Shown: positions 1-8,042 of the stretch, piece after piece | How the letters are laid out: each line of letters opens with the position of its first letter | Position numbering within the stretch: position 1 is the stretch's first letter | Source of the DNA: Actinokineospora bangkokensis | Lineage (GTDB): Bacteria > Actinomycetota > Actinomycetes > Mycobacteriales > Pseudonocardiaceae | Direction: 5' to 3' | Length of the DNA: 64,000 nt | NCBI RefSeq assembly: GCF_001940455.1 | Contig: NZ_MKQR01000025.1 | Location: 101,164-165,163, forward strand | The notes under the pieces: model-generated | What the model saw: only the letters and a program-made list of their open reading frames with translations | What the model was told of the DNA's origin: nothing | Database searches by the model: none | Translations under genes and position numbers: made by a program

Positions 1-7
1 TGGCTCT

Positions 8-154
8 GCCCGGTTGGGTGGATTCGCTTGGTCGGGGGAGGCGATCATGTGCTACCCAACGGGACGGGCGGGCGTCTTTTCAGCCCGCCTTTTCCCCGCC
101 CGCAGCACATGATCGCCGTAGGGGCCCCGACCAAGCGGATCCACCCAACCGGGC
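8..154 (-). repeat. 147-bp hairpin repeat, copy 1
   Basis: The outer 30 bases (8-37 against 125-154) are inverted repeats matching at 29 of 30 positions. Inner arms 41-53 and 104-116 pair perfectly, and a third hairpin (67-73 with 83-89, loop 74-82) sits at the centre. The second copy at 54358-54503 is nearly identical in the opposite orientation. No ORF inside resembles a transposase, so a MITE-like or structured-RNA element fits better than a coding unit. It lies just 3' of the EF-hand gene and has the same orientation as that gene. Confidence 0.85.
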
Positions 155-202
155 CCACAACGCAACCCCTCAAACGCCCAAGCCCCCGAACGCTCGAAAG
201 CG

Positions 203-739
203 TCAGCGACCCAGCAGCGGGATGTCGTGCTTGCCCTGGTGGTAGTCGCGGACGGCGGCGACGAGCTCCTCCACCGAGAGCCTGCCGCTGCCGTCGCGGT
301 CGATCTGCTCGAAGGCGGTGCCCGCCTGGCGGCCCTGGACGCCCATGGCGCGCAGCCAGCGGGTGAACTCCTCGGGGCTGACCTCGCCGTCGCCGTCGGT
401 GTCGCAGAGGTCGACCATGGCCTCGATGGTGGGGCGCAGGCTGCGGTCGAAGCCCGCGTCGCCGCCTTCGACGACCTCCCGCTCCGCGGCGGCGAGGAAC
501 TGCTCGCGGGAGACCGCGCCGTAGGGGCCGACACCGGTCATGTGGCCGAGCTTGTCCCACATGGCGAGGTAGGCGTGGACGAGGGCGCGGCCCTTGGGCG
601 AGGTCTCGTGCTCGTCGAAGGCCGACAGGATGCGGCGGGCCTCGGTCTCGTAGTCGGACCGGTCGATGACGCCGTCGCCGTTGGCGTCCCACAGGTCGAA
701 GCGCCGTTGCAGCCTGCTGTCCTGAACGCTTGCGGTCAC
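203..739 (-). CDS. calerythrin-like EF-hand calcium-binding protein
   Basis: This is a 178-aa cytosolic protein with no signal peptide or membrane segment. Three canonical EF-hand loops are visible: DANGDGVIDRSD (about 18-29), DTDGDGEVSPEE (113-124) and DRDGSGRLSVEE (147-158). A degenerate second hand lies near residues 69-80. Length, spacing and the C-terminal AVRDYHQGKHDIPLLG segment match calerythrin, the sarcoplasmic-type calcium-binding protein known from Saccharopolyspora. The role is probably Ca2+ buffering or sensing (family knowledge). The GTG start at 739 is chosen because GAAGGAG sits 7 nt upstream. An ATG at 766 in the same frame has no such site. Confidence 0.9.
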   Translation of the reverse strand: MTASVQDSRLQRRFDLWDANGDGVIDRSDYETEARRILSAFDEHETSPKGRALVHAYLAMWDKLGHMTGVGPYGAVSREQFLAAAEREVVEGGDAGFDRSLRPTIEAMVDLCDTDGDGEVSPEEFTRWLRAMGVQGRQAGTAFEQIDRDGSGRLSVEELVAAVRDYHQGKHDIPLLGR

Positions 740-1094
740 GACCGTGCTCCTTCGCAGTAGGGGCATTTCCCGGGGGCCGATCGTCGACCCCGGAAATCGA
801 CACTAGCAATGGTCGACACGGGTCACCCGGACTCGTTCACCCCCTTTTCGGGTGGTCTTCGCACCCAGCCTGAGCTGCGACGACAGTTGCAGGAATGGTG
901 GGTTCCTGCATGCGCGGAGGGTAGTCGGAATGAGCAACTGGCGGGTGACGCGCGCACCCCTTACCGGCGACTTCCGCAGCCGGTGGGCGCGGAACAGAAT
1001 TGTCCCCGTCCGATCCGCGAACGAGAGGAACAGCCATGCGCGCGACACCACCAGCCCCGCCAGCGGCCGCGGGCCGCGTCCGGGCCTGACCGCG
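740..1094. other. divergent intergenic region with one inverted repeat
   Basis: This is the 5' region shared by the EF-hand gene (leftward) and the sugar dehydrogenase gene (rightward). GCAGGAA at 889-895 and TTCCTGC at 903-909 form a 7-bp inverted repeat with a 7-base spacer, which could be an operator or small hairpin. The right end holds a short reading frame (1036-1089), described separately. ORFs that run through the region are in-frame extensions without initiation signals. Confidence 0.5.
1036..1089 (+). CDS. possible 17-aa leader peptide
   Basis: ATG at 1036 is preceded by the purine-rich run ACGAGAGGAA, about 6-9 nt upstream. It opens a 17-codon frame (MRATPPAPPAAAGRVRA) whose TGA at 1087-1089 lies 5 nt before the ATG of the dehydrogenase gene. 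That gene has no convincing ribosome site of its own, so translation of this frame could deliver ribosomes to it. The product resembles nothing I know, and the frame may be chance. Confidence 0.25.
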   Translation: MRATPPAPPAAAGRVRA

Positions 1095-2267
1095 ATGGGC
1101 GACCTGGTCGTGCTCGGCCTGGGCTACGTGGGGCGGCCGCTGGCCGACCGCGCGCACGCCGCGGGCCTGTCGGTGGTGGGCGTGGACAGCGACCCCGCCG
1201 TCGTCGCCGCCCTCGACGGCGGCCCGTTCCCCGTCACCACCGACCCGGCCGCGGTGTCCACAGCGGACACGGTGGTGATCTGCGTGCCGACGGGGCTGGT
1301 GGGCGGCGAGCCGGACCTGCGCGCGGTGGTGGCCGCCGGGCGGGCCGTCGGTGACCACCTGCGACCGGGGGCGCTGGTGGTGCTGGAGTCCACCAGCTAC
1401 CCGGGGACGACCGAGGAGGTGCTGCTGCCGCTGCTGGAGGCGCGCGGGTTGGTGGCCGGGGTGGACTTCAACCTGGCGTGCTCGCCGGAGCGGGTGGACC
1501 CGGGCAACGCGGCCTTCGGGCTGGCGAACACGCCGAAGGTGGTCAGCGGGCTGACGCCGCTGTGCGCGAAGCGGTGCGCGGCCTTCTACGAGCAGCTGGT
1601 GGACGAGGTGGTGCCCGCGGCGGGGCTGCGCGAGGCGGAGATGGCCAAGCTGCTGGAGAACAGCTACCGGCTGGTGAACATCGCGCTGGTCAACGAGGTC
1701 GCGGTGCTGTGCGAGCGGCTGGGCGTGGACGTGTGGGACGTGCTGCGCTGCGCGGGCACCAAGCCGTTCGGGTTCCAGGCGTTCCGGCCGGGGCCGGGCG
1801 CGGGCGGGCACTGCATCCCGGTCGACCCGGTCTACTTGTCGACCCGGGCGCGGGCGGTGGGCGCGCCGTGCGCGGTGGTGGACGCGGCGCGGGCGGTGAA
1901 CTCCGGGATGCCCGCTTACGTGGCCCGGCGCGCGCTGGACCTGCTGCGCGGGGGCGGGCGGGTGGCGGGCGCGCGGGTGCTGGTCGTCGGCGTCACCTAC
2001 AAGGCCGATGTCGCGGACATCCGGGAGACCCCGGCGGAGGGCGTCGTGCGGGCGCTGCGGGCGGCGGGGGCGCGGGTGTCGTACTGCGACCCGCTGGTGC
2101 CCGCGTTCGCCGTGGACGGTGCCGAGGTGCCGCGGGTGCCGGAGGTGGGCAGCGGGTGGGACCTGGTGGTGCTGCTCCAGGACCACCGGGGGGTGCGGCT
2201 CGGGTCGCCCGGACCGGTGCTCGACACCCGCGGCGTGCTCGACGGCGAGGACGTGCACCGCCTTTGA
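1095..2267 (+). CDS. nucleotide-sugar dehydrogenase (UDP-HexNAc/UDP-hexose 6-dehydrogenase family)
   Basis: A 390-aa NAD-dependent enzyme expected to oxidise C6 of a UDP-sugar to a uronic acid for cell-surface polysaccharide or glycosylated natural products. The N-terminal Rossmann motif GLGYVG is at 8-13. The middle domain carries CSPERVDPGN and KLLENSYRLVN. The catalytic cysteine is C240 in GAGGHCIPVDP, and the C-terminal NAD/UDP-binding domain has TYKADVADIRETP. The ERVDPG and GGHCIPVDP signatures favour the WecC/WbpA/TviB branch over UDP-glucose dehydrogenase, but the substrate cannot be fixed from sequence. ATG 1095 is chosen because the Rossmann fold begins there. Longer upstream in-frame sequence reads as noncoding. 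No glycosyltransferase is adjacent. Confidence 0.88.
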   Translation: MGDLVVLGLGYVGRPLADRAHAAGLSVVGVDSDPAVVAALDGGPFPVTTDPAAVSTADTVVICVPTGLVGGEPDLRAVVAAGRAVGDHLRPGALVVLESTSYPGTTEEVLLPLLEARGLVAGVDFNLACSPERVDPGNAAFGLANTPKVVSGLTPLCAKRCAAFYEQLVDEVVPAAGLREAEMAKLLENSYRLVNIALVNEVAVLCERLGVDVWDVLRCAGTKPFGFQAFRPGPGAGGHCIPVDPVYLSTRARAVGAPCAVVDAARAVNSGMPAYVARRALDLLRGGGRVAGARVLVVGVTYKADVADIRETPAEGVVRALRAAGARVSYCDPLVPAFAVDGAEVPRVPEVGSGWDLVVLLQDHRGVRLGSPGPVLDTRGVLDGEDVHRL

Positions 2268-2360
2268 CCTGCGGTTCACCCGCATCAGCGTTAAGCGGGG
2301 ATTAATCCGATTCGCGGGGCAGGCGGGTCCGCCGGGAACCCGCCCGCCCCGCGCCCGCGC

Positions 2361-3845
2361 TCAGGCGGGTTGGTTGCTCGCCTGGAGTTCGGTGACGGCC
2401 CACAGGTACTGCACGGCGTAGGCGCGCCAGGGCCGCCACGCGGCGGCGTGCGCGTCGAGCGCGGCGGGGGTGAACGGCAGGCCCAGGGCCCGCGCCGCCG
2501 CCCGCACGCCGATGTCGCAGGCCAGGAACGCGTCGGGGTCGCCGAGCGCGCGCATGGCGATCATCTCCACCGTCCACCGGCCGAACCCGGGCAGCACCGC
2601 CAGCCGGGCCCTGGTGCGCTCCCGGTCGGCGCCCACGCCCAGGTCGATCGTGCCGCCCGCGAGGGCGGCGACCAGCGACACCAGCGACTCGCGGCGGCCC
2701 CGGGGCAGGCCGAAGCGCTCCGGGTCCACCTCGGCCAGCGCGGCGGGGGTGGGGAACAGGTGGGTCAGCCCGCCCACCGGGTCGTCGACCGGGTCGCCCA
2801 GCTCGGCCACCAGCCTGCCCAGGTGGGTGCGCGCGGCGCCCGCGGACATCTGCTGGCCGACCACGGTGCGGATGGCCAGTTCGGCGCCGTCGACGGTGCG
2901 CGGCACCCGCCTGCCCGGTTCGCGGCGCACCTGCCCGGCCAGCGCCGGGTCGGCGGCGAGCAGGTCGTCGACGGCCACCGGGTCGGCGTCGAGGTCGAGC
3001 AGCCTGCGGCAGCGGCTGATGGCCCGGGACAGGTCGCGCAGGTCGGTGAGGGTGAGCTGGCAGGAGACGTGGTCGGCGGCGGGGCGCAGGGTGGCGGTGC
3101 CGCTGCCGTGCGGCAGCCGCAGGGTGCGCCGGTAGGCGCCGTCGCGGAACTCCTCCAGGCCGGGCACGGCGGTGGCGGCCAGGTGGGCGAACAGGTTGTC
3201 CGGGGACAGCGGTTCGCGGAAGGGCAGCCGCAGGGTGATCGCGCCGGGGCTGGCGACCTGCCTGCCCGCGCGCAGCCGCAGCTCGGTGGGCGGCAGCGCG
3301 AACACCTCGCGCACGGTGTCGTTGAAGGTCCGGATGCTGCCGAACCCGGCCGCGGCGGCCACCTCGCTCATCGGCAGCGTCGTGGTCTCGATGAGCAGCC
3401 GGGCGGTCTGCGCCCGCTGCGCCCTGGCCAGCGCCAGCGGCCCGGCGCCGAACTCCGCGAGCAGCTGGCGCTCCACCTGGCGGACGCTGTAGCCCAGCCG
3501 GGCGGCCAGGCCGGGCACGCCCGCCCGGTCCACCACCCCGTCGGCGATGAGCCGCATGGCCCTGGCGGCGAGGTCGGCGCGCTCGTTCCACTCCGGGGAG
3601 CCGGGGCTGGCGTCGGGCCTGCACCGCTTGCAGGCGCGGAAGCCCGCCGACTGGGCCGCGGCCGCGCTGGGGAAGAACGTCATGTTCTCCGCCTTGGGCG
3701 GCATGCTCGGGCAACTGGGTCGGCAGTAGATCCGGGTCGTCCTGACCGCGGTGAAGAACCAGCCGTCGAAGCGCGCGTCCTTGGAGCGAACCGCGCGCAC
3801 GCAGCGATCGAAGTCCTCATGCACCCGGTCAAGGATGGGGGTCAC
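2361..3845 (-). CDS. alkA: Ada-AlkA fusion: methyl-DNA sensor and 3-methyladenine DNA glycosylase
   Basis: A 494-aa DNA alkylation repair protein. Residues 1-80 are the Ada zinc domain, with C41, C45, C72 and C75. C41 aligns with the methylphosphotriester-accepting cysteine of Ada. An AraC-type helix-turn-helix domain follows (about 85-180), then the AlkA N-terminal domain (about 190-310) and the HhH-GPD glycosylase domain. The glycosylase domain has GFGRWTVEMIAMRALGD and the likely catalytic Asp in FLACDIGVR. The C-terminal O6-methylguanine methyltransferase domain of E. coli Ada is absent. The fusion probably senses methyl phosphotriesters, activates transcription and excises alkylated bases. 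This architecture is common in actinobacteria. The gene stands alone, convergent with the dehydrogenase gene. Confidence 0.93.
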   Translation of the reverse strand: MTPILDRVHEDFDRCVRAVRSKDARFDGWFFTAVRTTRIYCRPSCPSMPPKAENMTFFPSAAAAQSAGFRACKRCRPDASPGSPEWNERADLAARAMRLIADGVVDRAGVPGLAARLGYSVRQVERQLLAEFGAGPLALARAQRAQTARLLIETTTLPMSEVAAAAGFGSIRTFNDTVREVFALPPTELRLRAGRQVASPGAITLRLPFREPLSPDNLFAHLAATAVPGLEEFRDGAYRRTLRLPHGSGTATLRPAADHVSCQLTLTDLRDLSRAISRCRRLLDLDADPVAVDDLLAADPALAGQVRREPGRRVPRTVDGAELAIRTVVGQQMSAGAARTHLGRLVAELGDPVDDPVGGLTHLFPTPAALAEVDPERFGLPRGRRESLVSLVAALAGGTIDLGVGADRERTRARLAVLPGFGRWTVEMIAMRALGDPDAFLACDIGVRAAARALGLPFTPAALDAHAAAWRPWRAYAVQYLWAVTELQASNQPA

Positions 3846-4002
3846 GGGCAGCAGTGTGCTAGCGGTAAAACGACGCGGGGCGGCATCGCCGGGTCTGGTC
3901 GGATTCCCGCCGGCGGCGCGCGGCGGCCCGCGAACCGTCCCGAGGGGATGATCGCGCAGGTTCCCGGGCAGTAGCGAGGATCCCTCCGCTCTGCGCCCGG
4001 GG

Positions 4003-5643
4003 TCAGCCCCGCTCGCGCACCGCGCCCGCGTCGACCTCCCAGCGGTGGTCCACGCGCACCGCGTCGAGCATCCGGCGGTCGTGGGTCACCAGCAGCAGGG
4101 TGCCCGGGTAGTCGGCCAGCGCGCCCTCCAGCTGCTCGATGGCGGGCAGGTCGAGGTGGTTGGTGGGCTCGTCGAGCACGAGCAGGTTGACCCCGCGGGC
4201 TTGCAGCAGGGCCAGCGCGGCGCGGGTGCGCTCGCCGGGCGAGAGGGTGGCGGCGGGGCGCAGGACGTGCTCGGCGCGCAGGCCGAACTTGGCCAGCAGG
4301 GTGCGCACGTCGGCGGTCTCCCAGTCGGGCACCTGCCGCTCGAACGCGTCGACCAGCCGGTCGTCGCCGAGGAACAGGCCGCGGGCCTGGTCGACCTCCC
4401 CGACCTGCACCCCGGGGCCCAGGTAGGACTCCCCGGCGTCCAGCGGCACGCGGCCGAGCAGGGCCGCGAGCAGGGTGGACTTGCCCGCGCCGTTGGCCCC
4501 GGTGATGGCGACCCGCTCGGCCCAGCCGAGCTCCACCGACACCGGTCCGAGGGTGAACCCGCCGCGGCGCACCACGGCCCCGCGCAGCGCCGCCACCACC
4601 GCGCCGGTGCGCGGGGCGGCGGCGATCTCCATGCGCAGCTCCCACTCCTTGCGCGGTTCCTCCACGACCTCCAGCCGTTCGATCATCCGCTGGGTCTGGC
4701 GGGCCTTGGCGGCCTGCTTCTCGGTGGACTCCAGGCGGGTGCGGCGGGAGGACTTGTCGTTGTCCTTGGCCTTGCGGCGGGCGTTGCGGACGCCGTGCTC
4801 CATCCAGTTGCGCTGCATCTGCGCGCGGTCCTGCAACGCCGAGCGGGTGTCGGCGTACTCGTCGTAGCGCTCGCGGGCGTGCCTGCGGGCCAGCTCGCGC
4901 TCCTCCAGGTAGGACTCGTAGCCGCCGCCGTACTCGTTGACCTGCTGCTGGGCCAGGTCCAGCTCCAGCACCGAGGTGACCGTCCTGGCCAGGAACTCGC
5001 GGTCGTGGCTGACCACGACGGTGCCCGCGCGCAGCCCGGAGACGAACGCCTCCAGCCGGGCGAGGCCGTCGAGGTCGAGGTCGTTGGTGGGCTCGTCGAG
5101 CAGGAACACGTCGTAGCGGCTGAGCAGCAGCGAGGCCATGCCCGCGCGGGCCGCCTGCCCACCGGACAGCGACGCCATCTCCGACTCCAGCGACACCCCC
5201 AGCCCCAGCTCGGCCGCCGCCTCCTCGGCCCGCTCGTCGAGGTCGGCGCCGCCGAGGGCCAACCAGCGCTCCAGGGCGGTGCCGTACTCCTCGTCCGCCC
5301 CCGGCGCCCCCGAGCCCAGCGCCTCCGCGGCGGCGTCCATCCGCGCCTGCGCCTCGGCGACCCCGGTGCGCCGGGCGAGGAACCCGCGCACGGTCTCCCC
5401 CGGCCTGCGGTCGGGCTCCTGCGGCAGGTACCCCACGGTGGCCGTCGACGGCGAGAGCCGCACCGACCCGGCCTCGGCGGGCAGCACCCCGGCGAGGGTC
5501 CGCAGCAGCGTCGACTTGCCCGCGCCGTTGACGCCCACGAGCCCCACGACGTCCCCGGGCGCCACCACCAGGTCGAGCCCGCTGAACAGCACCCGGTCAC
5601 CGTGCCCGGCGGCCAGCCCCTTGGCGACGAGGGTGGCGCTCAC
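4003..5643 (-). CDS. ABC-F family ATPase
   Basis: A 546-aa protein with two ABC domains and no membrane segment. The first has [14 protein letters not shown] and the Walker B run [12 protein letters not shown]. The second has GANGAGKST, the variant signature LSPGE and [13 protein letters not shown] charged linker rich in Arg and Lys joins them. ABC-F proteins act on the ribosome, either as translation factors or by protecting it from antibiotics. Nothing here tells which. The GTG start at 5643 overlaps the stop of the upstream esterase gene by 4 nt (GTGA), so the two are translated together. Confidence 0.92.
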   Translation of the reverse strand: MSATLVAKGLAAGHGDRVLFSGLDLVVAPGDVVGLVGVNGAGKSTLLRTLAGVLPAEAGSVRLSPSTATVGYLPQEPDRRPGETVRGFLARRTGVAEAQARMDAAAEALGSGAPGADEEYGTALERWLALGGADLDERAEEAAAELGLGVSLESEMASLSGGQAARAGMASLLLSRYDVFLLDEPTNDLDLDGLARLEAFVSGLRAGTVVVSHDREFLARTVTSVLELDLAQQQVNEYGGGYESYLEERELARRHARERYDEYADTRSALQDRAQMQRNWMEHGVRNARRKAKDNDKSSRRTRLESTEKQAAKARQTQRMIERLEVVEEPRKEWELRMEIAAAPRTGAVVAALRGAVVRRGGFTLGPVSVELGWAERVAITGANGAGKSTLLAALLGRVPLDAGESYLGPGVQVGEVDQARGLFLGDDRLVDAFERQVPDWETADVRTLLAKFGLRAEHVLRPAATLSPGERTRAALALLQARGVNLLVLDEPTNHLDLPAIEQLEGALADYPGTLLLVTHDRRMLDAVRVDHRWEVDAGAVRERG

Positions 5644-6545
5644 GCCAGCTCCGCCCGCAGCGTCGCCGCCACCTGCGCGATGGCCGCCCGAGCGGCGTCG
5701 AACAGCACCAACCCCCGGAAGAAGTCGTGCGCTTGGCCCTGGTAGCACACGGCCACGGTCGGCACCCCGGCCCGCGCGAGCGCGTCGGCGTAGGCCTCCC
5801 CCTCGGCCCGCAGCGCGTCGAACTCGGCGGTGACGACCAGCGCGGGCGGCAACCCGGCCAGGTCGGCGTTGAGGGGCGAGAGGTCGGGGTGGGCGCGGTC
5901 GTAGCCCGGGGGGACGAAGCTGTCCCAGCAGAACCGCCCATCCGCGATTTGCAGCTGGCGCATGTCCTCCGGCAGCCCCGGGCACTCCTTGCGGGCGTCG
6001 GGGTCGATGACGGGGTAGATGAGCACCTGGCTGGTGAACCCGGCACCGACGTCGCGCCAGCGCCGGGCGGTGACCGCCGCGAGGTGCCCGCCCGCCGAGT
6101 CGCCCACGACGGCCACGCGGTTGGGGTCGATGCCGTGGGCCTTGGCGCCCTTGCCCCGCAGCCAGAGGACGGCCGTGTCGATGTCCTCGAAGGCGGCGGG
6201 GTAGGGGTGCTCGGGCGCCAGCCGGTAGTCGATGGCCGCGACCGTCGCACCGGAGAGGGCGGCGAGGTAGCGGCAGAGGGGGTCGTAGGTGTCGAGGTCC
6301 CCGTTGACCCACCCGCCACCGTGCAGGAAGACGACGAGCGGCCCGGACTCCTGCGGCTGGTAGAGGCGGACCCGGACCCCATCGGCGTCCACATCGGACA
6401 CGGTGGCGACCTCGGTGCCCGGCCCGGACCAGGTCGAGGCACCCGCGCGCAGCAGCGCGCGCAGCCGGGGGAGCGACTCGGGGGTGGCGGCCTCCCGCGG
6501 GGGCGCAGCCGCCAGAGCCGCCTCGACCTGGGGGTGCAGGGGCAC
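5640..6545 (-). CDS. alpha/beta-hydrolase, hormone-sensitive-lipase (HSL) family
   Basis: A 301-aa carboxylesterase-like enzyme. The oxyanion motif HGGGW is followed by the nucleophile elbow GDSAGG, and the acid and histidine lie in the C-terminal third ([16 protein letters not shown]). [15 protein letters not shown] is typical of the HSL group, which hydrolyses short acyl esters in the cytosol. It overlaps the ABC-F gene by GTGA and is the first gene of this two-gene unit. Coupling to an ABC-F protein suggests a joint role, perhaps against a compound carrying an ester, but this is inference. The native substrate is unknown. Confidence 0.88.
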   Translation of the reverse strand: MPLHPQVEAALAAAPPREAATPESLPRLRALLRAGASTWSGPGTEVATVSDVDADGVRVRLYQPQESGPLVVFLHGGGWVNGDLDTYDPLCRYLAALSGATVAAIDYRLAPEHPYPAAFEDIDTAVLWLRGKGAKAHGIDPNRVAVVGDSAGGHLAAVTARRWRDVGAGFTSQVLIYPVIDPDARKECPGLPEDMRQLQIADGRFCWDSFVPPGYDRAHPDLSPLNADLAGLPPALVVTAEFDALRAEGEAYADALARAGVPTVAVCYQGQAHDFFRGLVLFDAARAAIAQVAATLRAELA

Positions 6546-6888
6546 CGCGCCACCTCCGCTCGGGGTCGCCGCCCGCCGGGGTGGCGGGTGGCCGTGGGTC
6601 CATGATGCTGGACGGGCGGGGGTGCGGGTGGCGGGGGTTGGGGTGGGGACGGGCGGGGTGGGGGTTGGGCCGGGGGGCGGAGGGGGGTGGGCCGTTCGGA
6701 GCGGGCACAGCGGCGGGGAGTTGGCAACGGGATGAGAGTGCGATGAGTGGGGAATTGGCGGAACCGACTTTCGTAGGTGCCCTGGGCGGGTGAGGGCGTT
6801 CTAGCGTTCGGGGATCGGGTGGCGGTCCGGCGAGTTGGTCGGGGGACCGTCGTCCGCGTCCCTGCGAGCAAGGAATGAGGAAGTCCCC
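6546..6888. other. divergent promoter region with a long G-rich tract
   Basis: This 343-bp stretch separates the esterase and protease genes. From about 6611 to 6701 the top strand is nearly all G, with T, C or A interruptions and many runs of three to six G. It could form G-quadruplexes in DNA, or in a transcript reading rightward. No ORF in it has recognisable features. The protease ribosome site (AAGGAATGAGG) is at the right end. Confidence 0.6.
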
Positions 6889-7989
6889 ATGCGCAGAAGT
6901 GTTGTGGCGGCTGTGGGTTTGGTCGGTTTCGCCGGTGCGGCCGTGCTGGTCGGGCAGCCCGCCAGTGCGGCCCCGGAGGCGCTTGTCCCGGCGCTCCAGC
7001 GGGATCTGGGGTTGAGCGGGCAGCAGGTGCGGGAGCGGTTGGCGGCGGAGTCCGCTTCGATGCGGCTGTTGCCGGAGGCCAAGGCCGCTGCGGGTGGCGC
7101 TTACGCCGGGTCCTGGTTGGACAGTGGTGCGCTCGTCGTGGCGGTGACCGACGGGGCCGCGGCTGAGGGCGTTGCGGCCACCGGGGCTCGGACCACGCTG
7201 GTGGCGCACACCGAGAAGGCGTTGGAGGACACCAAGGCCGCCATCGACGCGAAGGCGGCGCCGAAGGCCGTGACCGGGTGGTACGTCGACACCAAGGCGA
7301 ACTCGGTGGTCGTGAAGGTGCTGAAGGGCTCTTCCTCGCCCGAGGTGTCCTCGTTCCTGGACGCGGCGAAGGCGGCCGGGCCGGTGACGGTGCAGGAGGT
7401 CACGCAGGCGCCGCGGCTGTTCGCCGGGTCGGTGACCGGCGGTGTGGCGTACTACATCAACGGGTCGGCGCGGTGTTCGATCGGGTTCTCGGTGTCGGGC
7501 GGGTTCGTCTCCGCCGGGCACTGCGGGTCGACCGGGGACAGCGTGACCGCCGCGGACGACAGCGCGATGGGGACCTTCGAGGGTTCCTCGTTCCCGGGGA
7601 ACGACTACTCCTACGTGGCGACCAACTCCAGCTGGTCCGAGTCGCCCGTGGTGGACGGGTACGGCAACGGGGACGTGACGGTGACGGGGTCCACCGCGGC
7701 CGCCGAGGGGGCGAGCATCTGCCGGTCCGGGTCGACGACCGGGTGGCACTGCGGGGAGGTCCAGGCCCTCAACCAGACGGTGAACTACGCGGAGGGGTCG
7801 GTGTCGGGGCTGACCGAGACCAACGTCTGCGCCGAGCCCGGCGACTCCGGCGGGTCGTGGGTGAGCGGGTCGCAGGCGCAGGGCGTGACCTCCGGCGGGT
7901 CGGGTGACTGCACCTCCGGTGGCACGACCTACTTCCAGCCGGTCAACGAGATCCTGAACGCCTACGGGCTGTCGCTGACCACCGGCTGA
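6889..7989 (+). CDS. secreted S1 family serine protease (alpha-lytic/streptogrisin type)
   Basis: A 366-aa preproprotease. Residues 1 to about 29 are a Sec signal peptide (MRRSVVAAVGLVGFAGAAVL..., cleavage near ASA-APEA). An alpha-lytic-type prodomain follows, to about residue 180. The mature chymotrypsin fold has the catalytic His H211 in SAGHCG, an Asp in GNDYSYV, and S320 in EPGDSGGSW. Cysteine pairs typical of streptogrisins are present. The prodomain folds the protease and is then cut off, so the enzyme acts outside the cell. ATG 6889 is preferred over an upstream GTG because it begins the signal peptide and has AAGGAATGAGG upstream. A strong hairpin follows the stop. Confidence 0.93.
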   Translation: MRRSVVAAVGLVGFAGAAVLVGQPASAAPEALVPALQRDLGLSGQQVRERLAAESASMRLLPEAKAAAGGAYAGSWLDSGALVVAVTDGAAAEGVAATGARTTLVAHTEKALEDTKAAIDAKAAPKAVTGWYVDTKANSVVVKVLKGSSSPEVSSFLDAAKAAGPVTVQEVTQAPRLFAGSVTGGVAYYINGSARCSIGFSVSGGFVSAGHCGSTGDSVTAADDSAMGTFEGSSFPGNDYSYVATNSSWSESPVVDGYGNGDVTVTGSTAAAEGASICRSGSTTGWHCGEVQALNQTVNYAEGSVSGLTETNVCAEPGDSGGSWVSGSQAQGVTSGGSGDCTSGGTTYFQPVNEILNAYGLSLTTG

Positions 7990-8004
7990 CGCACGGCGCG
8001 CGCC

Positions 8005-8040
8005 ACGAGGGGCCCGGTCCGCGCGGACCGGGCCCCTCGT
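8005..8040. terminator. bidirectional hairpin terminator
   Basis: ACGAGGGGCCCGGTCCG pairs perfectly with CGGACCGGGCCCCTCGT around a 2-base loop (17 bp). It lies between the convergent ends of the protease gene (stop at 7989) and the aminotransferase gene (stop at 8043), so it can serve both strands. There is no T-run, as is usual in this GC range. Confidence 0.8.
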
Positions 8041-8042
8041 CG

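Noticed and set aside
8-154. Insertion sequence
   Set aside because: The element has terminal inverted repeats, but it is far too short for a transposase and no target duplication is evident. MITE-like or structured RNA is as far as the sequence allows.
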